This document shows positions 8,888-17,675 of a stretch of DNA of 64,000 nt, piece after piece. The stretch covers positions 186,001 to 250,000 of the forward strand of contig NZ_VLLN01000001.1 of assembly GCF_007830735.1 (NCBI RefSeq), given 5' to 3'. Under the pieces are notes generated by a model, which searched no databases, was not told the origin of the DNA, and was given only the letters and a program-made list of their open reading frames with translations. Source of the DNA: Geobacter argillaceus. Its GTDB lineage: Bacteria; Desulfobacterota; Desulfuromonadia; Geobacterales; DSM-12255. The position numbers and the translations under genes were made by a program. Each line of letters opens with the position of its first letter. Position 1 is the stretch's first letter.

Positions 8888-9722
8888 TCCTTCTTTTATC
8901 CCGTTCGATCGCGGCATAGGCCGAATGCTTGTGGATCGACTCGAAGTTCTCGGCCTCCACGCTGAACCAGGTAATGTTGTCCATGGCCAGGAGCCGCTGG
9001 GTCACTTCACGGACAATGTCCTCCACAAATTTCGGGTTCTCATAGGCCCGCTCAGTGACGAACTTCTCGTCAACCCGCTTCAGCAGAGAATAGACCGGAC
9101 TGGAGCCGCACTCCTCCACCTGCGCCACCAGGTCCTCGATCCAGACGAACTCCCGGTAGCGGACCCGGATGGTGATGATGGAGCGCTGGTTGTGGGCACC
9201 ATACTGGGAAAGCTCCTTGCTGCAGGGGCAGAGCGAGGTGACCGGTATCCTGATGCCGAGGACGAAGTCGAAGCTCTCCGCAAGGGAAGCGTTGAACTCA
9301 CAGGTATACTCCATAAGCCCCTTGGCCTTGGAGACCGGCGCCCGTTTCTCGATGAAGTACGGAAACTCCATCTCCAGGTGGGCACTGGACGCTCCGAGCT
9401 TCTTCTTCATCTCGCCCAGAATGGTCTCCAGCTTGTCCAGGGCGATCTCCTCGCGGTGAGCGTTCAGGAGCTCGACGAACCGGCTCATGTGGGTCCCCTT
9501 GAAGTGATGGGGCAGGTCCACGTACATGTTGATCCGGGCCACGGTCTGCTGGAACTTCCGGTTCTTGTCCATGACCACGACCGGGTAGGAGATGTCCTTT
9601 ACCCCGACCTTGTTGATCGGGATGTTGCGGGGATCGTGCAACTGCTGCACGTCGTGCAACGGCTGACGAGACTGGGTATCCGGGACCGGGGACTGACTGT
9701 CACTCCCTTTCTTCTGATTCAC
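8871..9722 (-). CDS. folE2: GTP cyclohydrolase FolE2 (type IB)
   Basis: A 283-residue protein of the COG1469 family, which makes 7,8-dihydroneopterin triphosphate from GTP for folate or queuosine synthesis. Family blocks are visible: IPINKVGVKDISYPVVV, a conserved E in SSAHLEMEFPYF, the metal-binding cysteine in VTSLCPCSKELSQYGAHNQR, and the ending FSVEAENFESIHKHSAYA. The start is GTG with AAAGGTG upstream. The first about 25 residues (including SQSPVPDTQSRQ) are encoded by heptad-like DNA and absent from typical members, and the C-terminus is also repeat-written. It lies 30 bases after queC, which fits supply of the queuosine precursor. Confidence 0.93.
   Translation of the reverse strand: MNQKKGSDSQSPVPDTQSRQPLHDVQQLHDPRNIPINKVGVKDISYPVVVMDKNRKFQQTVARINMYVDLPHHFKGTHMSRFVELLNAHREEIALDKLETILGEMKKKLGASSAHLEMEFPYFIEKRAPVSKAKGLMEYTCEFNASLAESFDFVLGIRIPVTSLCPCSKELSQYGAHNQRSIITIRVRYREFVWIEDLVAQVEECGSSPVYSLLKRVDEKFVTERAYENPKFVEDIVREVTQRLLAMDNITWFSVEAENFESIHKHSAYAAIERDKRRSEVRG
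9667..9701. repeat. Degenerate heptad array D1 in the folE2 5' coding region
   Basis: Five 7-bp units in phase (cgagact, gggtatc, cgggacc, ggggact, gactgtc) encode the atypical N-terminal extension of FolE2. They are more degenerate than the other arrays, so the call rests on phase and on resemblance of the encoded SPVPDTQS to the repeat-encoded linker of the ABC-F protein. Confidence 0.4.
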
Positions 9723-9769
9723 GTTACACCTTTCTCATTTCACGATCATTCGTCACGTGTCACGCCGCA
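9721..9769. repeat. Heptanucleotide array D2 between queC and folE2
   Basis: Seven phased units, clearest at acgatca, ttcgtca, cgtgtca (9742-9762), the same xxxgtca type as in array A. The queC stop codon (9753-9755) lies inside it, and the folE2 ribosome site (AAAGGTG on the minus strand) is made by the unit acctttc. Confidence 0.6.
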
Positions 9770-10439
9770 CATACTTCACCGGATCCGGGACCCCGGCCTC
9801 AATGAACCCCTTGAGCCGCAGGCGGCAGGAGTCACAGAGGCCGCAGGCAAACCCTTCCGGGGTGGGGTCGTAGCAGGAGTGGGTCCGGCCGTAATCCACC
9901 CCCAGGGAAAGCCCACGGGTGATGATCTCCGCCTTGGTAAGGTGGATAAGCGGGGTGTGGATAGTGTACTGGCCCTTCCCCTCCACCGCCGCCTTGGTCC
10001 CCAGGTTAGCCATGGCCTCGAAGGCGGCGATGTATTCCGGCCGGCAGTCGGGATACCCCGAGTAGTCCAGGGCGTTGACACCGATGTAGATGTCAAAGGC
10101 GGAGAGCACCTCGGCCCAGCCCAGGGCAAAGGAGAGGAAGATGGTGTTCCGTGCCGGCACGTAGGTGACCGGGATGTCGCTCCCCACCCCCTCCTTGGGA
10201 ACAGCGATGTCGGCGGTGAGGGCACTCCCTCCGATCCGGCGGTAGTCGAAATCCACCACCAGATGGTCCTTGGCCCCCATGGGCCGGGCATTCTTCTTGG
10301 CCAGTTCAAGTTCCACACTGTGGCGTTGGCCGTAGGCAAAGCTGATGGCGTAGGGCTCGAACCCCTCGATCCTGGCAATGGCCATGCAGGTCGTAGAATC
10401 GAGCCCCCCGCTGTAGAGGACGACTGCTTTCTTTTTCAT
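9753..10439 (-). CDS. queC: 7-cyano-7-deazaguanine synthase
   Basis: A 228-residue ATP-dependent enzyme converting 7-carboxy-7-deazaguanine to preQ0 in queuosine biosynthesis. The PP-loop SGGLDSTT is at residues 10-17. The zinc-binding cysteines are in [17 protein letters not shown] near the C-terminus. [13 protein letters not shown] and [13 protein letters not shown] are family motifs. It is placed with folE2, which makes the pathway's first intermediate; queD and queE are not in the window. It starts 16 bases after mlaD. The final residues RRDT and the stop are produced by heptad repeat D2. Confidence 0.95.
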   Translation of the reverse strand: MKKKAVVLYSGGLDSTTCMAIARIEGFEPYAISFAYGQRHSVELELAKKNARPMGAKDHLVVDFDYRRIGGSALTADIAVPKEGVGSDIPVTYVPARNTIFLSFALGWAEVLSAFDIYIGVNALDYSGYPDCRPEYIAAFEAMANLGTKAAVEGKGQYTIHTPLIHLTKAEIITRGLSLGVDYGRTHSCYDPTPEGFACGLCDSCRLRLKGFIEAGVPDPVKYVRRDT

Positions 10440-10455
10440 AGTGCAAACTCCATTC

Positions 10456-11538
10456 TTAAAACAACGAAAACTTCACATACCGTTTCGGATTCTCCTTGAT
10501 GTCCTTTACCAGGGCATCGACGCTCTCCACCATCCGGGTTAACCGGTCGTAGGCCTCCCGGTCGTTGATGAGACGGCCGGCGGTCCCTTCCGTGCCGCGC
10601 AACCGGCCGGCCACGTCGTCGAACGACTTGACCGCACTGTCGGCGCGCTCTATGAGGGCCACCCCCTTGTCGTACAGTTCGCGGTCACTCAGCAGCATCC
10701 CCACCGTACTGTCGCTGGAGAGCAGCTTCCGGTTCAGCTCCCGTACATCCTCGGCCGCCTGGGTGCTCTTGTCGGCCACGGCCACCATCTTGTCGTACAG
10801 CTGGCGATCATGAACCAGCCGCCCAAGGGTGCCATCGGCTGACTGGATATCCCTGATGGTGTCCTCGGTCCTGGTCAGGATGGCAATGAGCCGGTCATAG
10901 GGCTCGCTGTTTTTGGTCAGCTTCCCCAGCGTCCCCTGCCCCTGGTTCACTGAGTGCGTAACGATCTGCAGCTCCGCTGTCAGCCGCGAAAGGTTGTCGT
11001 AAAGTTTGGGATCCTTGGCAAAGCGGCCAAGGGAACCCTCCCCCTTATCAATCTTGTCCATGATCCCGTTGAGCCGGTCAAAGGCGGAACCGGCCTTCTG
11101 CATCACGTCGTCCAGTCGCGGCACCTCGGTGCCGGCGACCCGTGTCTCCGGTACCTCCGCATAGTGCCGGCTGGGGGTGATATCCACGTACTTTTCCCCC
11201 ATCAGGCCACGAGTCTTGATGGTGATCCGGGAATCCTTGCCCACCTTCTTCAGCGCCTCATTCTCAATCTCCAGGAGGACCTCCACATCGTTGCTCTTCC
11301 TGGCGTCGACAAAACGGATATCCTTGACGATCCCCACATCCACCCCGGACAGCCAGACCGGCGCCCCGACCTTCAGACCGGCCACATCGACCATGACCAG
11401 CGTTATCTCCCCCTTGGGGACGAACATCTTGGTCTTGTCCCCCATGAGGAGCACGCCGCCGGCAAAGAGCAGCAAAGCGACGACGATGAAGATGCCGGTT
11501 GTTACCTGCGACCATCCTAGAGTATCACTACGTTTCAT
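10456..11538 (-). CDS. mlaD: MlaD-family (MCE domain) lipid transport protein
   Basis: A 360-residue protein with one N-terminal membrane helix ([20 protein letters not shown]) followed by a periplasmic MCE domain (about residues 40-120, [35 protein letters not shown]). The long C-terminal half has repeated units around [32 protein letters not shown] and [16 protein letters not shown]: five or so repeats absent from short E. coli MlaD. Such repeats probably form a periplasmic helical stalk or tube. It overlaps mlaF by 4 bases (ATGA). It would act with MlaE/MlaF in phospholipid traffic across the envelope. Confidence 0.9.
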   Translation of the reverse strand: MKRSDTLGWSQVTTGIFIVVALLLFAGGVLLMGDKTKMFVPKGEITLVMVDVAGLKVGAPVWLSGVDVGIVKDIRFVDARKSNDVEVLLEIENEALKKVGKDSRITIKTRGLMGEKYVDITPSRHYAEVPETRVAGTEVPRLDDVMQKAGSAFDRLNGIMDKIDKGEGSLGRFAKDPKLYDNLSRLTAELQIVTHSVNQGQGTLGKLTKNSEPYDRLIAILTRTEDTIRDIQSADGTLGRLVHDRQLYDKMVAVADKSTQAAEDVRELNRKLLSSDSTVGMLLSDRELYDKGVALIERADSAVKSFDDVAGRLRGTEGTAGRLINDREAYDRLTRMVESVDALVKDIKENPKRYVKFSLF

Positions 11539-12320
11539 AACCGCGCTTCCAGTCCATTGGGATAAGTGAACAGAGACTGCTCCGTCGGGGCGAAGAACTC
11601 CCTGATCTCCGGCAGGGAGGCTGAGCGGAGTTCGTCACTGCTGCCGTCAAAGACGAGCCGTCTTTGGTGAATAAAGGAGAAGCGGGAGGAGACGGCAAAG
11701 GCGGTTTCCAGATCGTGGGTCACCATCAGGGTGGTCTTTCCCTCCTCCTGGAGACGGAGCATCAGATGCCTGATATTGTAGACCCCGATCGGGTCAAGGC
11801 CCGTGGTCGGCTCGTCGAAAAAGATATACTCCGGATCGGCCGCCAGGGCGCGGGCAATGGCGGCCCGCTTCTTCATCCCACCGGACAGCTCGGACGGATA
11901 GAGGTCGATGGCATGCTCCAGGCCGACAAAGCCCAGCTTCTCCAGGACGATCCGTTCGATATCCGCCTCGGACAGCTCCCCTTCCTCGAAGAGACGGTAG
12001 CCGACGTTTTCGCCCACGGTCATGGAGTCGAACAGCGCCCCTCCCTGGAACACGATGGCAATACAGCGGCGGACAGTGGTCAACTCCTGTTCCCGCAAGC
12101 CGGCAATGGCAGTGCCGTTGATGAAGATCCGGCCGGCATCGGGGCTGAGCAGGCCGAGGATCAGCTTGAGGATGGTGGTCTTGCCGACACCGCTCACCCC
12201 GAGAATGGTGCGGTTCTCGCCAGGGGTAAGACGGAGGTCGAACTCCTCCAGAATACGCCGCCCTCCGACACTGTAGGTGACCTTATCCATCAGGATTCCG
12301 CTCGTATCGGCCGCCTTCAT
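11535..12320 (-). CDS. mlaF: MlaF-type ABC transporter ATPase
   Basis: A 261-residue nucleotide-binding subunit of an Mla/MCE lipid ABC transporter. Walker A GVSGVGKTT is near residue 42, the signature LSGGMKKRAAIARALA follows, and Walker B is YIFFDEPTTGLDP. Unusual VSGVGK (not GPSGxGK) still preserves the P-loop. It would energise MlaE from the cytoplasmic face. The start ATG lies 7 bases after mlaE. The gene order mlaE-mlaF-mlaD resembles other Gram-negative organisms, but no mlaB or mlaC gene is adjacent. Confidence 0.93.
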   Translation of the reverse strand: MKAADTSGILMDKVTYSVGGRRILEEFDLRLTPGENRTILGVSGVGKTTILKLILGLLSPDAGRIFINGTAIAGLREQELTTVRRCIAIVFQGGALFDSMTVGENVGYRLFEEGELSEADIERIVLEKLGFVGLEHAIDLYPSELSGGMKKRAAIARALAADPEYIFFDEPTTGLDPIGVYNIRHLMLRLQEEGKTTLMVTHDLETAFAVSSRFSFIHQRRLVFDGSSDELRSASLPEIREFFAPTEQSLFTYPNGLEARL

Positions 12321-12327
12321 CCTTGTC

Positions 12328-13104
12328 CTATCCCCTGAAAACGATGAATATCTTGGTCATGAAGAAATCGGTGATCAGGATCAGCACCGAGGCCAGCACC
12401 ACGGTCCGCTTCACCGCCGCACCGACCCCTTCGGCGCCGCCGCGGGTGTTCAGACCGACATGGCACGCCATCATGGCAATGATGAATCCGAACATGGCCG
12501 GTTTGGCCACCCCTTCGATCAGGTCCTGAAACACCATGAACTGGGGCAGCGACTTCCAGTACATGAGCGGATTGATCCCGTACCCCATGGACATGGCGTA
12601 GCCGCCGAAGAGCGCCACCGTGTCGGTGACGATCGCCAGGAGCGGCATGGCGACCAGCATTGCCTTCAGCCGGCTCGTCACCAGCCGCTTGACGATGTCG
12701 GTCCCCTCCACCCGCATGGCGTCAACCTGCTCGGTCACCACCATGGTCCCCAACTCGGCGGTGATGGCCGATCCGACCCGGCCGGCAACCATGAGCGAGG
12801 AGAGGACCGGCCCCAGCTCCTTGACCATGGTCACGGCAACCATCCCCCCCACATAGCTGGTGGCAGCGAACGGCTTGAGCTGGATCAGGGCCTGCAGCGC
12901 CATGACCATGCCGGTAAAGAGGCCGGTCAGGCAGACGATGAAGAGTGAACCGACCCCGATCCGGTCCAGTTGGGCAACGAACTCACGGTAATAGAAAGGA
13001 GGAAAGACCATCCCCCTGACTGCCCTCCACGCCAGAGCAAAGTACGACTGAATCTCGAAAAAGACCTGCTTCAGTCTGTCATCCAACCGCACAAAGCCGA
13101 TCAC
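12328..13104 (-). CDS. mlaE: MlaE-type ABC permease
   Basis: A 258-residue inner-membrane permease of the MlaE/YrbE family with about five or six hydrophobic segments (GSLFIVCLTGLFTGMVMALQ, the core GPVLSSLMVAGRVGSAITAE, and a final ASVLILITDFFMTKIF). GRVGSAITAELGTM and VTEQVDAMRVEGTD are family signatures. The start is GTG, overlapping the lon stop codon by 4 bases (GTGA), so translation is coupled to lon. With MlaF and MlaD it would move phospholipids between membranes. Confidence 0.93.
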   Translation of the reverse strand: MIGFVRLDDRLKQVFFEIQSYFALAWRAVRGMVFPPFYYREFVAQLDRIGVGSLFIVCLTGLFTGMVMALQALIQLKPFAATSYVGGMVAVTMVKELGPVLSSLMVAGRVGSAITAELGTMVVTEQVDAMRVEGTDIVKRLVTSRLKAMLVAMPLLAIVTDTVALFGGYAMSMGYGINPLMYWKSLPQFMVFQDLIEGVAKPAMFGFIIAMMACHVGLNTRGGAEGVGAAVKRTVVLASVLILITDFFMTKIFIVFRG

Positions 13105-15419
13105 ACCAGCGCCTCGGCCAGGGCTTCACGGATATCCTTGACAAAAACGAACGTCAGTTCGGCCCGCGCCGGTTCCGGCAGATCATCCAGGTCGACCCGG
13201 TTCCGCTCCGGGACGATGATCCTGACCACGCCGGCGCGGCGGGCGGCCAACGCCTTCTCCTTCAGCCCGCCGATGGCCAGGACCCGGCCGGTGAGGCTGA
13301 TCTCGCCGGTCATGGCCAGATCGCGCCGGGCCAAGCGGCCGGTCATGAGGGATACCAGGGCCGTCGCCATGGTGATCCCGGCCGAGGGGCCATCCTTGGG
13401 GATGCTCCCGGCCGGGACATGGATATGGATGGTGGTGTCAATAAAGGCGTCGCCGCTGATCCCGAACTCGTCCTGATTGGCCTCCACAAAGGACAGGGCC
13501 GCCCGGGCCGACTCCTTCATCACCTCCCCCAGGGAACCGGTCAGGATCAGTTCTCCCTTCCCCTTCATCCGGGTAGCCTCGACAAAGATGATGTCCCCGC
13601 CGGTCTCGGTCCAGGCAAGGCCGGTTACCACGCCAACCCGGTCCGCTTCGGCGGCCACCTCGTTGAAAAACTTGCGCGGGCCGAGGAATTCGCTCACCAG
13701 TTCGGCACTGATGGTCTCCCGGGGCGGTTTCCCCTGGGTGATCTCCTTGGCAACCTTGCGGCAGACCGAGGCGATGTTGCGCTGCAGGGTGCGCACCCCG
13801 GCCTCGCGGGTGTACTCTTCGATGATTCTGAGCAACGCCTCCGGAGGAAACTGGGGGTGGTAGTCGGCAAGGCCGTTCTCCTCGATCTCCTTCGGCACCA
13901 GGTAGCGGGTGGCGATATGCTCCTTTTCCTCGGTGGTGTAGCCGGAGAGGGTAATCACCTCCATCCGGTCCTTGAGGGGGGGAGGGATCGGGTCAAGCTG
14001 GTTGGCGGTGGTGATGAACATGACTTTTGACAGGTCGAACGGCAGGTCCAGGTAATGGTCGGTGAAGGTGGAGTTCTGCTCCGGGTCCAGCACTTCCAGC
14101 AGGGCACTGGCCGGATCGCCCCGGAAGTCGAGCCCGATCTTGTCCACCTCGTCCAGCATGAATACCGGGTTGTTGGCGCCGCAGCGAAAAATCTCCTGGA
14201 TGATCCGCCCCGGCAGGGCGCCGATGTAGGTCCGGCGGTGGCCCCGGATCTCCGCCTCGTCCCGCATCCCCCCCAGGGAGACGCGGATGAACTTCCGCCC
14301 CAGGGCACGGGCGATGGACTTCCCCAGGCTGGTCTTCCCCACCCCCGGCGGGCCGACAAAGCAGAGGATCGGCCCCTTCATCGACTCCTTCAGGGTGCGG
14401 ACCGCCAGGTACTCCAGTATCCGCTCCTTCACCTTTTTCAGGTTGTAGTGGTCCTCGTCCAGTACCGTTTCCGCCTGGGTGATGTCCCGGTTGTCAATGG
14501 TGCCGGTCTGCCAGGGCATGCCCGCCAGGTAGTCAAGGTAGGTACGGGCCACGGTGTATTCGGGCGATGACTGGTTGATCCGCTCCAGCCGCTTCAGCTC
14601 CTTGTCGGCGACCTTGCGCACCTCGGTCGGCATGCCTGCCGCAATGACCTTTTTCTTGAGTTCGTTCAGGTCGGCGCTCCGGGGGTCCTCATCCCCCAGT
14701 TCCTCCTGGATATGCTTCATCTGCTCGCGGAGGATATACTCCTTCTGGGTCTTGCCGACCCGTTTGGTCACCTCCGCCTGCACTTCCCCCTTGATCTGCA
14801 GCCGCTGAACCTCGCTGGTCAGGTGGGCGTAGACCGTTTTGAGCCGCTCCAGCGGATCGATGGTCTCCAGCAGGGTCTGCTGGTCATCCAGCGGCAGGTT
14901 CATATAGAGGGTCACCAGGTCGGCAAGGCGGGCCGGGTTGTCGATGTAGTCGATCATCTTCATCACGTCGTCCGGAAGGGGCCTGCCGTAGGAAAGGGCT
15001 ATCTTCAAGAGTGCAGAGAGGCTTGACACCAACGCCTCGGACACCAGGCTCTTTTCCACGAATTCGCGGAGCGGTTCCAGCCGGACCATGGTAAGAGGCT
15101 TTTCCTGCACCAATTCCTGGAGCTGGACCCGGGCAAGCCCCTCCATGGTCACTTTGGCACCCCCCTCATCCAGATGGCGCAGGCGGGTGATGCGGCAGGC
15201 CGTGCCAACCTGATGGAGCGAAGGGAACAAACCGTCACCATTCGGGTCACTCTTGAGTTTTGCCAGCACGATCAGGCTGTTGTGCGCGGCAACCGCCTCT
15301 TCAAAGGCAGGGGTTTCCTCATCCTTGAGAAACAGGGAGAGGATCATGTACGGAAAGGCCACCATTTCCCGCAAAGGGAAGAGGGGGAGGATCTCCGGTA
15401 TGGGGGTGCTGTCCGGCAT
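13101..15419 (-). CDS. lon: ATP-dependent Lon protease
   Basis: A 772-residue cytosolic hexameric protease that degrades misfolded and regulatory proteins. The N-terminal substrate-binding domain starts LPLFPLREMVAFPYM. Walker A GPPGVGKTSLGKS is near residue 355, with Walker B in NPVFMLDEVDKIG. The catalytic serine is in PKDGPSAGITMATALVS and the lysine in GLKEKALAARRAGV. ATG 15419 has GAGGAA upstream; the longer reading lacks family residues and starts inside the promoter. It is first gene of an apparent lon-mlaEFD-queC-folE2 transcription unit. Confidence 0.96.
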   Translation of the reverse strand: MPDSTPIPEILPLFPLREMVAFPYMILSLFLKDEETPAFEEAVAAHNSLIVLAKLKSDPNGDGLFPSLHQVGTACRITRLRHLDEGGAKVTMEGLARVQLQELVQEKPLTMVRLEPLREFVEKSLVSEALVSSLSALLKIALSYGRPLPDDVMKMIDYIDNPARLADLVTLYMNLPLDDQQTLLETIDPLERLKTVYAHLTSEVQRLQIKGEVQAEVTKRVGKTQKEYILREQMKHIQEELGDEDPRSADLNELKKKVIAAGMPTEVRKVADKELKRLERINQSSPEYTVARTYLDYLAGMPWQTGTIDNRDITQAETVLDEDHYNLKKVKERILEYLAVRTLKESMKGPILCFVGPPGVGKTSLGKSIARALGRKFIRVSLGGMRDEAEIRGHRRTYIGALPGRIIQEIFRCGANNPVFMLDEVDKIGLDFRGDPASALLEVLDPEQNSTFTDHYLDLPFDLSKVMFITTANQLDPIPPPLKDRMEVITLSGYTTEEKEHIATRYLVPKEIEENGLADYHPQFPPEALLRIIEEYTREAGVRTLQRNIASVCRKVAKEITQGKPPRETISAELVSEFLGPRKFFNEVAAEADRVGVVTGLAWTETGGDIIFVEATRMKGKGELILTGSLGEVMKESARAALSFVEANQDEFGISGDAFIDTTIHIHVPAGSIPKDGPSAGITMATALVSLMTGRLARRDLAMTGEISLTGRVLAIGGLKEKALAARRAGVVRIIVPERNRVDLDDLPEPARAELTFVFVKDIREALAEALV

Positions 15420-15489
15420 GGTCTGTTCCTCGGTGAGCAGGGCGGTTCGCTGACCCCACTGCTGAAAACGCGACATCAGGTACACGTAA

Positions 15490-15518
15490 AGAGTATCGGG
15501 ACGGTGGGGCAGTGTCAA
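15490..15518 (-). promoter_or_regulatory. Sigma-70-type promoter of lon
   Basis: On the minus strand TTGACA (15518-15513), exactly 17 bases, TACTCT (15495-15490), about 70 bases before the lon ATG. It has housekeeping form; the CCCCAC inside the spacer is not at heat-shock spacing. Confidence 0.65.
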
Positions 15519-15520
15519 GG

Positions 15521-15544
15521 ATAGCCGCTCCCGGAAGCGGCTAT
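15521..15544 (-). terminator. Hairpin at the end of the ABC-F gene
   Basis: A perfect 9-bp stem (15521-15529 with 15536-15544) and 6-base loop contains the ABC-F stop codon. No T run follows on the minus strand, so it is a weak terminator or an attenuating hairpin immediately before the lon promoter. Confidence 0.45.
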
Positions 15545-17448
15545 AATTCGGCCTGGAGCTGTTCCCACTCCTCATAGAGGGCAGCTATCCGGGCCGCCAG
15601 GGCCGCATGCTCGGCGCCGAGCCGCTGCAATTCGGTGTAATCTCCCGCCACGGCCGGGTCCGCCAACTGTGCTTCCAGTTCCGCCTGCCGCGACTCTTCC
15701 AACTCGATCGCCGACTCCATCTCGGCCAGGCGTTTCTGCCGCGCCCGGTCCGTCTTCTGGCGCTGCTTCTCCTCGTCCCGCTGGCGAAGCCGTTCCTCTT
15801 TGGAAACAGTGACTGGTGACTGGTGACTGGTGACCGGTGACTCGGAACAACCCTCTTTCTTGGCCAGAAAGTACTCATAGTCGCCGAAATAGTTGGTCAG
15901 AGCGCCGCCATCCACCTCCACCACCCTGGTGGCCAGGCCGTCGATGAAATGCCGGTCATGGGAGACGAACACCACCGTACCGGGAAAGTCCCGCAGGGCG
16001 TCCAGGAGCACCTCTTTGCTGAACAGGTCCAGATGGTTGGTCGGCTCGTCCATGAGGAGCAGGTTGGCCGGCTTGAGAAGCATCTTGGCCAGGGCGAGGC
16101 GGTTTCGCTCCCCGCCGGAAAGGACCGCTACCCGCTTGTGGATGTCGTCCCCGGAAAAGAGAAAGGCGCCCAGGAGGTCCCGCAGGCGCGGCACCATGTC
16201 GTACGGGGCATCGGCCAGGATCGCCTCGTACGCCGTCAGGTCGCCGTTCAGTTCCCGTGCCTGGTCCTGGGCAAAGTAGTCGAGCAGTACATTGTGGCCA
16301 ACGATCCGCTCGCCCCCCTGGAACGGGCCCCCGGCCAGGACCCGCATAAGGGTCGACTTGCCGGCGCCGTTGTGGCCGACCAGGGCTACCTTCTCTCCCT
16401 TTTCCACGACGAGGTCGACCCGATCCAGGATCACCCTGCTGTCGTAGGCCCGGGTGAGCCCCTTCAGTTCCATGACGATCCGCCCGCTCTTGGGGGGGTC
16501 GGGAAAACGGAAGCGGATCCTTTTCCGCTCCGGCGGCAACACGATCCGTTCGATCTTCTCCAGCTGTTTGATGCGGGACTGGACCAGGGCCGCCTTGTCT
16601 GCCTTGTAACGGAAACGGCCGATAAAATCCTCCAGCTTCTGCACCTCTTCGTCCTGGCGCCTTTTCGCCTCCCTGAGGGCGGACACCCGCTCTTCACGCT
16701 GCACCAGATAGCTGCTGTAGTTGCAGTGGTAGTCGGCAAGGGTGCCGTTCCAGACCTCGGCAATCCGGCTGCAGACCGTGTCCAGGAAGAAGCGGTCGTG
16801 GGAGACCAGCATGACGGCGTAGGGATACTGGCTGAGGTACCCTTCCAGCCAGTTACGGGCCTCGATGTCCAGGTGGTTGGTCGGTTCGTCCAAAAGCAGC
16901 ACGTTCGGTTTTTTCAGGAGGAGCCGGGCCAGGGCGATCCGCATCTGCCACCCGCCGGAGAACTCGCCGCAGTCCCGCTCCCAGTCGCCCGGCAGAAACC
17001 CCAGTCCGGCAAGGACGGTTCCCACCACCGCCTCCTTGGCATACCCTCCCTTTAGTCGGAACTCCTCCTGCAGGTGGCCGTATCGTTCGAGCAGGGCTTC
17101 GTGGCGCGGGTCGTCATGGGGGAGATGGGCTAGATCGGCGGTGAGGCTCGCAATCTCCTCCTCCATCTGCTGCAGGTCGCCCAAAGCGGCCAGGGACTCG
17201 GCAAAAAGGGTCCTGCCGCGGGTGACGAGCCCGTCCTGCGGGAGATAACCGACCGTGGCCCCCCGGACCATTCGGATCTCGCCGGCGGAACTCTCCACCT
17301 CGCCGGCAATGATCCGCATCAGGGTCGATTTTCCGGCTCCGTTCTCCCCCACGAGGCCGACCCGCTCACCACCGTTCAACTGCCAGGAAATCCTGCGAAA
17401 CAGTTCGCGCCCGCCGAATTCCTTGCTAAGATTGTCCAACTGCAACAT
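15541..17448 (-). CDS. ABC-F family ribosome-associated ATPase
   Basis: A 635-residue protein with two ABC cassettes and no membrane segments. Walker A motifs GENGAGKST (about residue 36) and GHNGAGKST (about 345), signatures FSGGWQMRIALARLL and LSGGERNRLALAKML, and the linker between cassettes (about 235-310, REERVSALREAKRRQDEE) fit ABC-F proteins of the YheS/Uup groups, which act at the ribosome exit site. A C-terminal coiled coil (EMESAIELEESRQAELEAQL) resembles Uup. Between the second cassette and the coil is a repeat-encoded linker (SPVTSHQSPVT). ATG 17448 has AAGGAG upstream. Confidence 0.92.
   Translation of the reverse strand: MLQLDNLSKEFGGRELFRRISWQLNGGERVGLVGENGAGKSTLMRIIAGEVESSAGEIRMVRGATVGYLPQDGLVTRGRTLFAESLAALGDLQQMEEEIASLTADLAHLPHDDPRHEALLERYGHLQEEFRLKGGYAKEAVVGTVLAGLGFLPGDWERDCGEFSGGWQMRIALARLLLKKPNVLLLDEPTNHLDIEARNWLEGYLSQYPYAVMLVSHDRFFLDTVCSRIAEVWNGTLADYHCNYSSYLVQREERVSALREAKRRQDEEVQKLEDFIGRFRYKADKAALVQSRIKQLEKIERIVLPPERKRIRFRFPDPPKSGRIVMELKGLTRAYDSRVILDRVDLVVEKGEKVALVGHNGAGKSTLMRVLAGGPFQGGERIVGHNVLLDYFAQDQARELNGDLTAYEAILADAPYDMVPRLRDLLGAFLFSGDDIHKRVAVLSGGERNRLALAKMLLKPANLLLMDEPTNHLDLFSKEVLLDALRDFPGTVVFVSHDRHFIDGLATRVVEVDGGALTNYFGDYEYFLAKKEGCSESPVTSHQSPVTVSKEERLRQRDEEKQRQKTDRARQKRLAEMESAIELEESRQAELEAQLADPAVAGDYTELQRLGAEHAALAARIAALYEEWEQLQAEL
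15807..15848. repeat. Heptanucleotide array E inside the ABC-F coding sequence
   Basis: Six units: cagtgac, three exact tggtgac copies, cggtgac, tcggaac. The total of 42 bases keeps the reading frame and encodes the linker around SPVTSHQSPVT. It is the cleanest array in the window; the complementary unit gtcacca matches the xxxgtca units of arrays A and D2. Confidence 0.85.
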
Positions 17449-17504
17449 GCCATGCTCCTTTTCTCCATACGAAAACAGCGGCATTGTAGGGGGGATGGCA
17501 CGCC

Positions 17505-17562
17505 TTGTCAATTTCCCGCTCCTGCCTTTTATATGGGCAAGCCGGGTAATTTCTGGTATAGT
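17505..17562 (+). promoter_or_regulatory. Candidate promoters of the RNase E/G gene
   Basis: Two overlapping options: TTGTCA (17505-17510), 16 bases, TTTTAT (17527-17532); and an extended -10 element TGGTATAGT ending at 17562. The second leaves a leader of about 105 bases with a GC-rich imperfect hairpin (about 17587-17614). RNase E leaders are often targets of autoregulation in enterobacteria; whether that holds here is inference. Confidence 0.45.
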
Positions 17563-17675
17563 TTACCGATTTTAGTCGACGTTACGCCGGAAGCGAGCTG
17601 CTCCGCAGCCGCCGGCTGACCATACATACATTCAGGGAGCCTGGCATCCAGCCTCCCCACAAGGAACTTGCACCT

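Noticed and set aside
15490-15518. Heat-shock (sigma-32) promoter for lon
   Set aside because: CCCCAC lies inside the spacer at the wrong distance from CTTGA; the housekeeping pair at 17 bases is better.
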